Source of the DNA: Adineta vaga
Lineage: Eukaryota; Rotifera
Assembly: GCA_021613535.1 (NCBI GenBank)
Contig: CP075495.1
Location: forward strand, 682,001-746,000
Length of the DNA stretch: 64,000 nucleotides
Direction of reading: 5' to 3'
This document shows positions 46,366 through 59,188 of the stretch, piece after piece (position 1 is the first letter of the stretch; each line of letters starts with the position of its first letter). The notes below the pieces were generated by a model. That model was not told where the DNA came from. It was given only the letters and a program-made list of their open reading frames with translations, and did no database searches. A program made the translations under genes and the position numbers.

Positions 46366-46897
46366 TTAGATTTTGTTAATGAATACAGAACGTTAATTTT
46401 TCTCTTTTTTTCCTGCAAGTGATAAACTAAGTCAACGGAAGATGAGTATATTTGACTGTTCTGATTATGTATATATCGCATGAAAAAGGAGATGTAGAAG
46501 GAAAGATCATGTCTTTTTTTAAATATCATTTATTATATCAACATGATTTCCAACTAGAAATGGAATATTTACTTTTGTATATAAATAACTTTGTTACAAA
46601 GATTGGAAACAATACTGAAATTTGAGTACATTTTTAGAACTACGTCATCTGCATAATATATTTCGTAATACGAAATGATTCAAAATTGTCAACTAAATGG
46701 TAGAAATTGTACTACGAGTCTATTCTTCGAATAATATTCATTTCCTGTTTGATATGTATTGTAATTTTAATCATAAAAATACTTCATGTTGTATAACTAA
46801 ATATCAATTATTTTTCTTAAAGAACACTTCTTGAAAATAGAAAGATATATATATATATATATATTCTCATGTGATTGCTTCAAACAATAAACAAGTC
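46366..46897. other. divergent promoter region
   Basis: Spacer between divergent genes, with a (AT)n tract at about 46845-46863 just upstream of the large receptor's start. No other feature seen. Confidence 0.5.
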
Positions 46898-49800
46898 ATG
46901 TTTAAAATATACTTGTTTATATCTATACTTATACAAACCATTTCAGGTAACACTCATTGAGAAGATGTTATCGATTATATATTTTTATTTTGAATAGGAA
47001 TATCGTGGAATCAACCAAGATTTTGTGTTAATGCATCGTGGAATTCATCTGGAATGACTTTTGCAGATAATAATACTATTACTGGATTTAAACCTGATTT
47101 TATATTTATTGATAGGAATGATACAATTTATGTCGCAATAGCTGATATGAATTCTGTTTTTATATGGTTCAAAGGAAATTCAAATAACACACGAATTCTT
47201 TCTGGAAATCTCGAAACTCCAAAAAGTCTTTTTGTTAAAGAGAACGGTGATATTTATGTTGAAAATGGTCGTCATCATCAAATCGATAAATGGACAATAA
47301 ATTCATCGATTAGTGTTCCTATCGCAAGTGTCATTAGTCAATGTAATGGATTATTTATTGATCATAATAATAGAATCTATTGTTCAATAAGTGATAATTA
47401 TCAAGTTTTAAAGATATCTCTCATATCTGGAATAAATTTTACTCAAATTGTTGCTGGAAATGGAACACAAGGATCAATATCAACTTTACTTAAATATCCG
47501 AATGGAATTTTTGTTGATGAATATTTTAATTTATATGTTGCCGATTCTGGAAATGATCGAATACAAAAATTTCCACAAGGACAATTGAATGGTACAACTC
47601 TAGTTGGTACTGGTGGATTGGATCCATTTACTCTTCAAAATCCTTTTGGAATTGCTTTTGATGGAAATGGATATTTATATATTGTCGAACGATCTAGTAG
47701 TCGTGTCATTGGATCGGGACCTAATGGTTTTCGATGTATCATTCGATGTTCAGTATCAACTGGTTCAGCATCAAATCAATTATATTATCCATCAAGTCTT
47801 AGTTTTGATAGTACGGGAAATCTTTACGTCGCTGATACAGGAAATCTTCGTATTCAAAAATATCTTTTGAGTACAAATTCTTGTCGTAAGTCATTCAGTT
47901 TATTATTCTTACTAATCATTAAATATTTCTTTAGTTGAAACAACGCCAGTCACATATTCATCTGGTAAGTAATCAAATTCTGTTTTCGACTGATATTGAA
48001 TCGGAAATGAAAAAATATCCTTTCCAAAATAGTTAAGAAACCAATTATCTAGATATTCTATTTATGAGTATGTTTATCAAAAATATTATTTGTAGAGGAA
48101 ACTGAAGAATAAAACATAAGGAAATTGAGTAATTATACTGAAAAATACTTGCTCAATGACATTTTACATTCATATGTACTCTATATCATAGATATATCAT
48201 ACAATCAACCAAAATTGAGTGCAAATGCGACATGGAATTCAAATGGAACAACATTTGCAGATAATAATACAATAGGTGATTATCCATTGAATATCTTTAT
48301 TGATAGAAATGACACTGTCTATGCAGTTACACATGATAAGACTGCAATTCAAATATGGACTAAAGGAAATGTTAATCAATCAAGAATAATTTCGAATATT
48401 TTCACTCAAATTGATGCTATTTTTGTCACTTCAAATGAAGATATATATACTGTTGATGGAATAAATGGACAAATCTTCAAAATATCATCGAATGATATAT
48501 TATATGAAACACTAGTTATTAGTCCTGATGCATGTTTCGGATTATTTATTGATAAAAATAACTATTTTTATTGTTCAGCAAGTTATTCTCATAGAGTTAT
48601 TAAATTATCTCTTAGTAATGTAACAAATTCATGGATAGCTGTTGCAGGAAATGGATCTAATGGGTTAGCTTCAAATATGCTCGATGTGCCAAAAGGAATA
48701 TTCGTAGATGATGATTTCAATTTGTATGTTGCTGATTGGAGAAATGATAGAATTCAATTCTTTCAAACAGAAACATTAAATGGAACAACATTAGCTGGAA
48801 ATGGTGCACCGAATACCATCGCATTGTATGCTCCAACAGATGTTATTCTTGATGCTGATAGAAATATATTCATTACTGATTGGGCTAATCATCGTATTGT
48901 ACGATCTGGACCTAATGGTTTTCAATGTATAATCGGTTGTTATAATCCATACGGTTCAGCTGCGAATCAATTCCGTTATCCAATTAGTTTAGCATTTGAT
49001 CGAATTGGAAATATTTATGTTACTGATAATCAAAATGACAGAATACAAAAATTGATTTTAATAGACAATTCATTTGGTATGTTTAAGTAATATAACCTTC
49101 AGCAATGATATCAATAATTTTGTTTTAGTGGAAACATCATTCTTTAGTACAAGTGAAACATCATTGATGAATAGAGTTGTCACTTCTAAAGACATGACAT
49201 CTCAACAGGTATTGATAATAATTTGATTCAATTATTAAAAATTGTTATAATTTCATGTAGAACCAACATCGATGATGATCACTGAACAATCAAGTACTTA
49301 TTCAATTAATTTTCGAGGTATAATTCTACATCTATATCATTTGAAGATTGCATAACAAATTGTTTTGTTATTTAGGATGTTATTCACCCACAATTACATT
49401 GATTCCAAATGATACATCATTAACAAAACCGATTAGATTTCGTAAAAGTGAAAATTTCTATATTAATTCTATTATTAACTTTAATTGTGATCAATCCGTT
49501 TTATTTACAATACAATGGATATTTATCAATTGTACAGTAACATGTGAAGAAGAAATTCATATAAATTCATCAATGATCACAACTATGAGTGAACTCTACG
49601 TTTCCGCCCGAACTTTTCCTTATGGATTTTATCAATTTAAATCAACTATTCAAACGGCAAATTCCTCCTCATCATCATCATCATCAATTTATATTGAAAT
49701 CATTCGATCAAATATAATTGTCAATCTAATTCAATATGGAACTTCAATAATTACACATAGTATTGATAATGAATTAATCTTGAATCCAGGAAGATATTCA

Positions 49801-52800
49801 ATCGATCCTGATTCAATTAGATTTGATGCAAATGTAAGTATATTTCTCTTCAATTTTATCGAAACGATTGTTTTTTTTTAATCTATAGACTTGGATTTAT
49901 CAATATTATTGTCAAATCGATGCTCATGAACCTTTACTTCTTATTAATTCTTCAAATCATCCATGTTTTTCTAATGCAACAAATTTCTCTTCAATCTCAC
50001 AATCATCATTGATCATTCCTACTGGTTCATTATTTACTAATCGAACATATCGATTTCAAGTTAAATTAATTCATCGCGATAATTCCAATTTACAAGCTAA
50101 TGGTTATCTTTCAGTCATCATTGAAGACAATTCGCTTCCAATGATTCTAATCTCGTAAGTTTTCTTTTATAGAAAAGAATGTCTTCTATAGATTCTTCGA
50201 AATTTAGTTGTATTATTCCAAGAATGTGTTTTTCGAATCTACAATATCAATATATAAACCCAACTACACAATTATCTCTTTTCTCGAGTTGTCAAGGGAA
50301 TTGTTCATCATTGAATAACATTACCTGGAATATTTATCAAGGAAAAATGAATTCTTCAACAAATAATATTCAATGGAATTTGCTATTCGATAATCGAATG
50401 TTTGGTAAGTAAAATCGTATACAATTCAAATTGGAAAAAAAAGTATTGATTTGTAGGAATAAATACCGAATTTGACGGTGATAAATACAATCTTTTCTGA
50501 CTATATAAATATTTCTTATTGGCGTTTTAATGTGATTTATACATTTGAAAGAAAATCAAGTTCAAGTGCATTAGATTTTCTTATCAATCAACCTCCACGT
50601 AATGGTTCTTGTTCAATTGATCCTTTATATGGAACTACAAATACTTTATTTAATATCATCTGTTCAAATTGGTTTGATGAAAATCGTATTACAGATTATT
50701 CATTTTATGGTAAACGAAGATCTTTTCTCTGTAAGAAATTTGATCGTTTGTTTTTGTAGCATCGATAAACAATTCTTCGGAGAAATTTATGTTGGGAACA
50801 ACTTTTTTATCGAATTTACAAGTTTATTTACCGACTAGTATTGATAATACATCATGGATTACAATTATTGTTTATATTCGAGATGAATTAAACGCAGTAG
50901 TTTCAGTAGAATTGCCATCTGTAATGGTTATTCCAGATTGGAATGAAATCAATGAATTTATGAATATGATAAACAATAATAATTCAATTGTTCGATTACT
51001 TGAAAGTGGAAATCAAAATATCATTGCACAAATCATTATTTCAATATCACAAATTATCAATGAAAATGTCGCGACTAGTAAGTTCGATTTTTTTAAATCT
51101 CATATTTAGTTGGTATTCCTCTCACCAATTATTCAATAACACCTTTAGGAATCATCAATTCATCATTATTAACTGATTATCTAAATAATTTGAACAATCA
51201 CGCTACTATTCGTGATTATTTAATACCATACATATCCAATCTTTCTATAACAACTTCTGAAAATATCAAACTTCAATCTTCAATTTTAACTCAATTAACT
51301 AAAATAACCAATGAATTAACTCGAATAACTTCTGTAAAATATCACATTTAAATTTCAATTCGTTTTTATTTTTTTATATTCAATAGATTTCATCATCTAA
51401 TCATTGTTATCAATTATCAATTGCTTTACAATCAATGGCTAATCAGATTTCATATGAAGATGTTCAAACAGCAACTGAATCAATTCTTCAATGTACTGCA
51501 AATACTTTTACCGTAAGAATTTCTTTTTCGCAAACAATTTACAATTTGAATTTCATCGTCTCTACATAGGCGATCAATGGACCATTACAAGAACGAACGA
51601 TGGTATTAAATCTTGATTTTAATCATGCAAATAAGTTTCCGGATGATTATGATACGGATTTAGAAGCCATTTGGTCAAATCCAAGTAGGTTTTTCTGTAG
51701 CAATGATTCTATTTCAGTCCAGAATAGAATGTATTTTTGATTAGATTTCTTTGCAAATGGCGATGATTTTTCAATGGAAACAATTGAAAAGAATCGAAAT
51801 ATTTATTATCAAAAACAGATGGTAAGATTTTCTTTGTAAGAAAACCTTTTTTTTATATTTCTTCTATGAAATCAAAAGGCAAATGAAATTGGTAATAAAT
51901 TTTCTCAAACTTTATCTTCAATTACCAATATTCTTCAACTTCATTTAAATATCGATCAAAAGATTCTTATTAATACCTCATCAATTATTTATTCATTAGA
52001 AAAGATTTCGATCTATTCACTTTCAAATAAATTCATCGAATTATCATCAAATTCACGAATTAAATTTCCATCAACTTTTCAACTATTAACCATCAATGAT
52101 ACTAAATCAATTCTTTTACTTCGAGTATGAAAGATTACAAATATTCTTTAACGATAGAAAAGATATTTCTTTGTTTTAGTCAATTCTTCTACCTCTTGCT
52201 CCATATGGTTATTCGTCATCTGATATGTATATCAATCTTTCCAGATTAGTTTCATTTTCTTTGATGGATTTTAATCAAAATTCGATTGAATTTCTTCCAA
52301 CAATGAATAATTCGATTGAATTTCATATTGAACGAGATAGAAATCCAATAATTCCATCATTGATCAAACAAAATGTAACATCAATGAATTTATCATTAAA
52401 TTATCATTTTATTAATTTAACACGAAGAAATAATTTAAGTATTTCATTTCATTTGGAAATGTATCCAATGACAAACACATCGACATATTTATTTCTTTAT
52501 AAATTTGATCAAATTCCTCAAATAAATTATTTCGATGGATGGTCATTGTTTTGTCCATTAAGTAAATCTTTTTTTCTTTAGTTTTATTTATTAAATTTCA
52601 AATTTATCTTCTATTAGATTTAATTAATGAAACATTTTATAAATATTTTATTGATAATAAACAAATTTCTTCTCATCAATCAATTGTAATCAGTTTACGA
52701 GAATTAAATTCAACGGAAATCAAGGAATTTTGTTTGAATTATTCGATGATTACGAATCCATTGAATCTTTCGAAGTATTCTCAAACATTTTCATCCAATT

Positions 52801-55800
52801 ATGAACTACGTGTGTATACATCTGGTTGTTATTATCTTGATTCAGATAATACTTGGCAATCGGATGGATTAATTGTAAATTTCAAATGAAAACCTTTTTT
52901 TTTTCTAAATAAATAATTCATTTTTCTCGTTCAGGTTGGTCCATTAACAAATCTAAATTATACACAATGTTATTCTACTTATCCAACAACTATTGCAGCT
53001 AGTTTTCATATTTTACCATTACCAATTAATTGGTATTATGTCTTTACTAATAGTGATTTTATAAAGAATAAAACAATTTATATTACAATCATATCTGTAT
53101 CAATAATTTATCTTATCTTAGTGATCTATGCACGATATCAAGATAAGAAAAATAGACAAAAGGTACACAAATAAAATCGAATATTCATCTTCATTATGTC
53201 GATATATTTATAGTCTGGAATGATCGCGTTATCTGATAATAAAGAATTGTATGATTATGCATATCAAATTATTGTTTTTACTGGTCATCGAGCTGATGCA
53301 AATACAAAATCTAAAGTAAATAAATTGAATTCTTGTTATGAAAATGTAAATATATATTTGAGATTAGGTTAATTTTGTTATTGGTGGTGAAAACGCTAAT
53401 ACCGACATTCGAACATTTACCGATTCTAATCAGAATATATTTCAACGTAGTGGAATCGATACATTTGTAATTACAACACCTAAGTATGAAATCATTTCAT
53501 TCGATTTAATTTCTCTCTGATGTTATTTCATTGAAGATCATTAGGAGTTTTAAATTATATTCATATTTGGCATGATAATAGTGGTTTAGATTCAACAGCA
53601 TCATGGTTTCTTAAATATATCATTATTCAAGATTTACAAACTAAAGAACAATATTATTTCATTTGTCAACGTTGGTTAGCTGTAGAATTTGATGATGGAG
53701 CGGTTAGTTAAAACTTCACCATCGTATCTCATACTCTAATATAGTAGCGCGACAAGAAAGAGTTGAGTCTAACTAAAGTCAGAATCCTATAGATCGAAGA
53801 TGCAAAAGACATAATCTATTTTCACAATCTACAAAAAATGAATTTATGCATTTTTTTTTGATGATTTGAATAGATTGAACGTCTTCTTCCTGTTGCTAGT
53901 GAAATTGAAAAAGAGAAATATAAAAATTTTTTAACAAAAAAAGTTTATGAAAATGTATCCGATGGTCATTTATGGTTTTCAATTTTTTGTCGAATTCAAT
54001 CGAATAAATTTACACGTGTTCAACGATGTACATGTTGTTTTGTTCTATTCTTTATTACAATGCTTTTTAATATCTTATATTATGGACAAATAGATGAATT
54101 TAGAAATATTCAACAAACAGATGGATTTTCCATTGGACCATTTTATATTTCATTCAATCAGGTTAATAAAAACAAACTATTTTTTTTCATTTTCTCTCTC
54201 TCTCCCTCTCTTATAGATTATTATTGGAATAATGATTGAACTATTTTCTTTATTTCCAAGTATTTTACTTGTTCAATTCTTTCGACGTATTCGACAAAAA
54301 GATGATAATTATCAATATCAACGAATAACATTTCCCTATTGGTGTATTTATATCGCTTATAGTCTTTCATTACTATTTGTTGGAATATCTATTCTATTTA
54401 TTCTTGCTCGAGGTATTGAATTAGGAGATTTAAAAGTGCAAAAATGGTTAACATCAATAGTTACAGGATTATTTTCATCAATTTGTTTAACTCAACCAAT
54501 TCAAGTAATGGAATTTTTCTTTGAAAAAAATCTTCTCGAGAATCCACTTCTTTAGATTTTATGTTTGACAGTATTTGGTATAATTTTCTTTTCAAAAAAG
54601 AATCGTTATATTCAATCTATCGATGATTTAAATTGGAATTCTAATGAAAAATTAATTCATACGATTGAAGTTCGTTGATTGAATTGTTGTCTGATGAAGT
54701 ATTAAGCTTTTTGTTTCTTTCGCTTTCAGGATAGACCATCAGTTCGTTTAAATAGAATTCAATTATCAAATGCACGTTCTTTTCGTTTGAAAGAAATTCA
54801 TTTTCGTTCGATTATCAATGAATTTTTATCTTATGGATTTTTTCTCTGTATGATTTATCTTATCACTTATTTCAATTGTAATTCTCAAGCGTTTTATCAA
54901 GTCAATCATTTACGTCATTTATTTTTACGTTCTCATCGGACAAATTTCAATTATAATCAAGTAATTCTTTTTAGTTTTTTTTATTAATGAAATTTCAATT
55001 GAAAATAGATAAAAACGATCGATGATTGTTGGTCATGGTTAGAAAATAGTTTTAGTGAAAATATTCGAGCACAAAAATGGTATAATAATCAACCGGCAAG
55101 ATATTTAGCTGGTTTTATTAATGATAAATCCAATCGTTTGATTGGTTGGGCAACTATGCGACAATTACGTGTGAAATCAAGTTTGTATTAACGAATAAAA
55201 GAGAAGTAAGATAAAATTATTATTATTATCGTTTAGATTCATGTGAAATGAAATCAATCATTAAAGATTTGAATTTGACATGTACAGGTGAGTATAGTGA
55301 TTTTAATGAAGAACAAAGATCTTTTACACCAGAATGGAAAAATAAATCAATGATGAATTATAGTTCATCAATTATGAATGCATTTAAATATCGATCAAAA
55401 TCTCAATTAGATACGTATGTTTATATTGGTGAACATGAAACATATAATAGTGGTGGTTATATTTATGAATTTCGTGGTCGTCTATTGGACTTAAAAACAA
55501 ATCTTTCTCTTCTTCATCAATTCAATTGGATTGATCATCAAACACGAGCTATTCTTATTCAAATGAGTCTCTATAATCCAAATATTCAAATGTTTATTTC
55601 AAGTAATTTTCTATTGGAATTTTTACCAACTGGTGGCATTTTCCCAACAGCACGTTTTGAACCATTCAATATTAAAAGTACGTTATTCCTTTTTCATATT
55701 TTGTGTCAAAAGAAAAGATGTATCATACGATTTCTTATATCCCCATCATTTATGTTTCAGGTTTTACATCATGTAATGAAATGATAATGATTATCATTTA

Positions 55801-56680
55801 TATGTTATTTATACTTTATTTTCTGATTGATCAATGTCGATCGATTACACATTTGAAATTGTCATATTTTTCTAAATTTTGGTCATGGATTAATCTTGGA
55901 ATTATCATTTGTTCATGGTCAGCTGTTGGAATTTATATTTGGAGATATAATGAAAGTAAACGTATTGGTAATCTCTTTCGAAAAACAAATGGTTATACTT
56001 ATATTAATCTTCAATTTGCTATTTATCTCAATGATATCTTCAATTTTCTCCTGAGTTTTTGTTGTTTCTTTGGAACAATTAAATTAATTGATATGCTTCG
56101 ATTTCAACAACGTTTATCGATATTTACCAATACATTAGAACATGCACGAAAAGATTTAATTCTATTTATGTTCATGTTTTCGATTGTCTTTGTCGCTTTT
56201 ATTGCTTTATTTTATCAATTATTTCAGGCAAAAATTTGGTCATGTTCAAGTTTATTACGAACATCTGCCATGCTTTTCGAAATGATTTTATTGAAATTTG
56301 ATGTGACAGATTTATATAAAGCAGATCAATTTCTTGGACCTATATGTTTTACATTATTTATTATATTTGTTGTCTTTATTTGTATGAATATGTTTATAAC
56401 AATCATTGTCGATAGTTTTCGTGTGATACAAAACAAAGTGAAACTTACTTTAAACAATGATGATGAAATATTTACTTTTATTAAAGATAAATTTCTTTAT
56501 TGGTCAGGTTTTTGTCGACAAAATGAAAATAGCAAAAGAAGATTGTATTATTATGATTCGATGGAATATTTTCCAATAGTTATTGATCGATTAATGGATA
56601 CAATTCATCGTGTAAGAAAGATTTTGAATTTTGTCAAAAGTAAAATTCATCTTTTTTTCTTTTTATTTAGATTTATTTGA
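46898..56680 (+). CDS. giant NHL-REJ-GPS-PLAT-polycystin receptor/channel
   Basis: A signal-peptide exon (46898-46946) leads into two NHL exons, 46998-47885 and 48192-49076, each about 295 residues and each followed by a small linker exon. Next come a REJ region (49374 to about 51500) and the stretch up to a degenerate GPS (CYYLD, TQCYST, about 52800-53020). TM1 is IYITIISVSIIYLILVIY. A PLAT domain (53220-53700: IVFTGHRADANTKSK, LNYIHIWHDNSG) and the polycystin TM region follow, ending in a PKD-channel block (55761-56680: RKDLILFMFMFSIVFVAFIA). Introns are many and short. One apparent stop at 54553 is removed by a GTAATG...TTTAG intron. The NHL tandem may instead be a separate upstream gene. 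One base of frame trouble lies at 50471. Confidence 0.8.
46998..49076 (+). repeat. tandem NHL exon duplication in the polycystin gene
   Basis: Two phase-1/phase-1 exons encode parallel propellers that start GISWNQPRF and DISYNQPKL and end with matching blades (ADTGNLRIQKY and TDNQNDRIQKL). Symmetric phases allow exon duplication without frame change. The intron between them is larger (about 230 nt) and contains an alternative short exon (acceptor near 48093) that would end the protein after EETEE, so a short secreted NHL isoform is possible. Confidence 0.6.
50471..50473 (+). other. one-base frame disruption in REJ exon
   Basis: The exon opening at 50457 reads GINTE and then would reach a TGA within 10 codons. 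The conserved continuation (LTVINTIFSDYINISYW) is in the next frame. Reading TT instead of TTT at this spot restores GINTELTVIN. It is either a homopolymer error in the assembly or a true inactivating insertion. Confidence 0.6.
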
Positions 56681-56764
56681 AATAATCACGTCAAATGGTT
56701 TTTTTTGGTATAATACATATGATTTCAAGAGAAAAAAATAAGAACTATTTGATTGATTAATAAA

Positions 56765-58968
56765 TCAATTTTCTTCTTTAAATCTTAGAATTTTTATGTT
56801 TGAAGAATTAGGAACTGTCATAGTCAGCGAATAAGCATCACATTGCGCTATGAGTTGAGCATATTCGGAGACTTTGTCATCATTCCCTTTTTCTTTATAA
56901 ATATCATATAAAGCGTAATAAGTTTTAATAACAGAAGGATGAGATTTGGCCATGGATTTTAGTTTCGCTTCAAGTGAACATTCATACATCATTATAGCTT
57001 CATCAAATTGTCCAAGAACTTGATGAACATTTGCAATGTTGTTCATCGTTGAAGAAAGTGACGGATAATCTTCTGGAGATACATGACGTTTAATATACAA
57101 AGCTTTATGTAAAAGTTCTAAAGCTATGTTTGCAATTTTCTGAATATCATTCATTGCAAATAAGTGTTGGCGATATTATGTAGACAAGTAGCAACTAAAC
57201 GATGCATCTCACCATATTTTGTTTTTAAAATTTTTAATGCTATTTCCAATGATTCTAACGCTTGATTTACATTACCAAGTTGAGCTTGTATTGATCCAAT
57301 ATATCGATAAGAATCTGCAATAAGATCATGATCAGCAGGAAGTATTTGTTTATATTTTTCAAGAGATTTTTTATACCATTCTAAACTTTCGTCATATTTT
57401 TCTTTTTCTTGAGCAATAGTACCAAGTGAATTATAACATACACCAATATTTTCTTGATCATAAGGAAAATTTTCACGATTAAGCATTTTATTCAATGATA
57501 AATGATAGTATGTTTCTGCTAAATCTAATCGACCCATTTTTTGCATAATATGACCTAATGTAATCAATGAATTATCAATACCAAGATGTGTCATTTGATG
57601 ATTTAATATTTGCTTAAATTCAACATCTAAATCACAACATTCCATAGTAATAAAATAAATCTTTTCATTTTCATCAAAATGAATGTTATGAACATGAAAA
57701 ACACTACCAGCCATGAAAAGTACTTCTTGTTCTTCGGGAAAATAACTTTTCGAACTAATATCCGCAAATGGCATTGCTTCATGAAGTTTTGATGAATCAG
57801 CATCAATAATAAACAATACACGTTTTAATGAACGTACTTGATGAGCACGCCAACGTTCGATTTGTTCAGCAGCATCACCAAGTACAAACATTGCTAGATT
57901 TCGATCAATAGTTGTTGATAGAAAAGATTTCATTAGAATCGATTGATCAAGAGATTTTTCTAAATTGGACAATTCTTCACTCGAAATTAATTGACCTCGA
58001 TATGTTCGAATTGATGTTTGATGTTGACTTTGTTGTAATTCACGTAATTCATCGTAAATATCGTTAATAAAGAAACGCATTTGGAGAAGAACTTCGATAT
58101 TCTGTTGACGCAATGCTTTATTTAAAGCATTATAAAAAAATGTTTGACGTGTATACCTAGAATTGAATATAGGAAAAAGATGAATGCATATGTTTTATAT
58201 AATTTACCACCAAAAAACTTTATCCAATGAATATGTATTCATAAATTCATTAAGAATACATCTATTATTGATGATATCTGAGTTTCTCTTTGACCAATAG
58301 GAGAAGAATTCGTTGCCATCATTTTCCGTCCAATCCATTTTTCGAAGAAAATCGATTAACAAACGAAAGACAAGAACATCTCCATTAGCATCGAGCGCGG
58401 AATCACCATGCATATTAACTGAAATGCTTCTTATTGATATGAGTTCTTGTACTCTTTCTCTTCGTTGATGATCAATTTGAATTTTAGTAACAAGTTGATG
58501 CATTTCATTAAAGATACCACTAATCTAAAAGGTAGAAACGTTTTAGAGATGAAATTTGAGTAGTCACTGCATTCCGGGTATGGAATAGGATGAATTATTC
58601 TCACTCTTTTATTTATTTATAGAATTTACCTTAATATAATTTTTCATCCACTCTTCATTCCAATTTTCACTACGACAGTAGATGTAGATGGATTTAATGT
58701 TGTCAAAATCATGAATATTTTTAATCAATTCTAACGCCCATTGTCTACTAACTATAATTAAAAACAAATTTTTTATATGTTCTCGAATATATTCTTGACA
58801 ATCTATTGGATCTTTAAAGATTAATATTTGAACATCTTCAAATACTGTTTGTAGTTCTTGTTGACCTTTTTGATTTTCATCATCGATAAAAGAATTCGCA
58901 TCAATCCAGAGAATCTCATCCACAGCCATACTAATGTTTATATCATCGAATATTTCAGATGAAGCCAT
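56765..58968 (-). CDS. ADP-ribosyltransferase-TPR protein, with one frame break
   Basis: Exons 58630-58968, 58208-58524 and 57151-58156 join in frame; the last part, 56765-57154, is in another frame. The N-terminal ~220 residues are not a domain I recognise. The ART fold begins at YTRQTFFYNALNKALR and has Arg in RTYRGQ, Ser in SFLSTTI and the ExE in PEEQEVLF, an arginine-type R-S-ExE set. Kinesin-light-chain-like TPRs follow (ENIGVCYNSLGTIAQEKEKY, and LIADSYRYIGSIQAQLGN). At 57153 CAATGAATG gives a stop where CAAATGAATG would continue the TPR (NTYLQ then MNDIQK), so one A appears missing. Confidence 0.8.
57151..57156 (-). other. apparent 1-bp deletion in the TPR region
   Basis: The TPR array continues on both sides of this point in two different frames, with a four-base overlap of the open frames. 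There is no GT-AG pair to explain it. Without repair the protein loses its last ~120 residues but keeps the ART domain and three or four TPRs. Confidence 0.65.
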
Positions 58969-59188
58969 ATATTAATGAAAAAAATTAGATTGTATGAGAG
59001 TATTGACGAGAAATACTCATTATTTTCTTTTTCTCGTTGTGTTAAATGATGCATGACTTCAATGTTTCATCACATATTTATTTATTTATTTATAGGAATG
59101 TATTTTCGTACAAACTAAAATCAAATAAAACTTTATTCAGACAAAATTTTTTTATTGGAGAGATATCCGTCGATGAATATAATTATAT

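Noticed and set aside
48090-48110. Exon ending the first NHL unit as a separate gene (EETEE stop)
   Set aside because: Not excluded, but the second NHL exon has no signal-peptide exon of its own and matching phase-1 sites link both units, so one gene was preferred.
54541-54600. Stop codon TAG in the polycystin TM region
   Set aside because: It lies in a 59-nt intron (CAA|GTAATG...CTTCTTTAG|ATT), and splicing restores an uninterrupted membrane segment.
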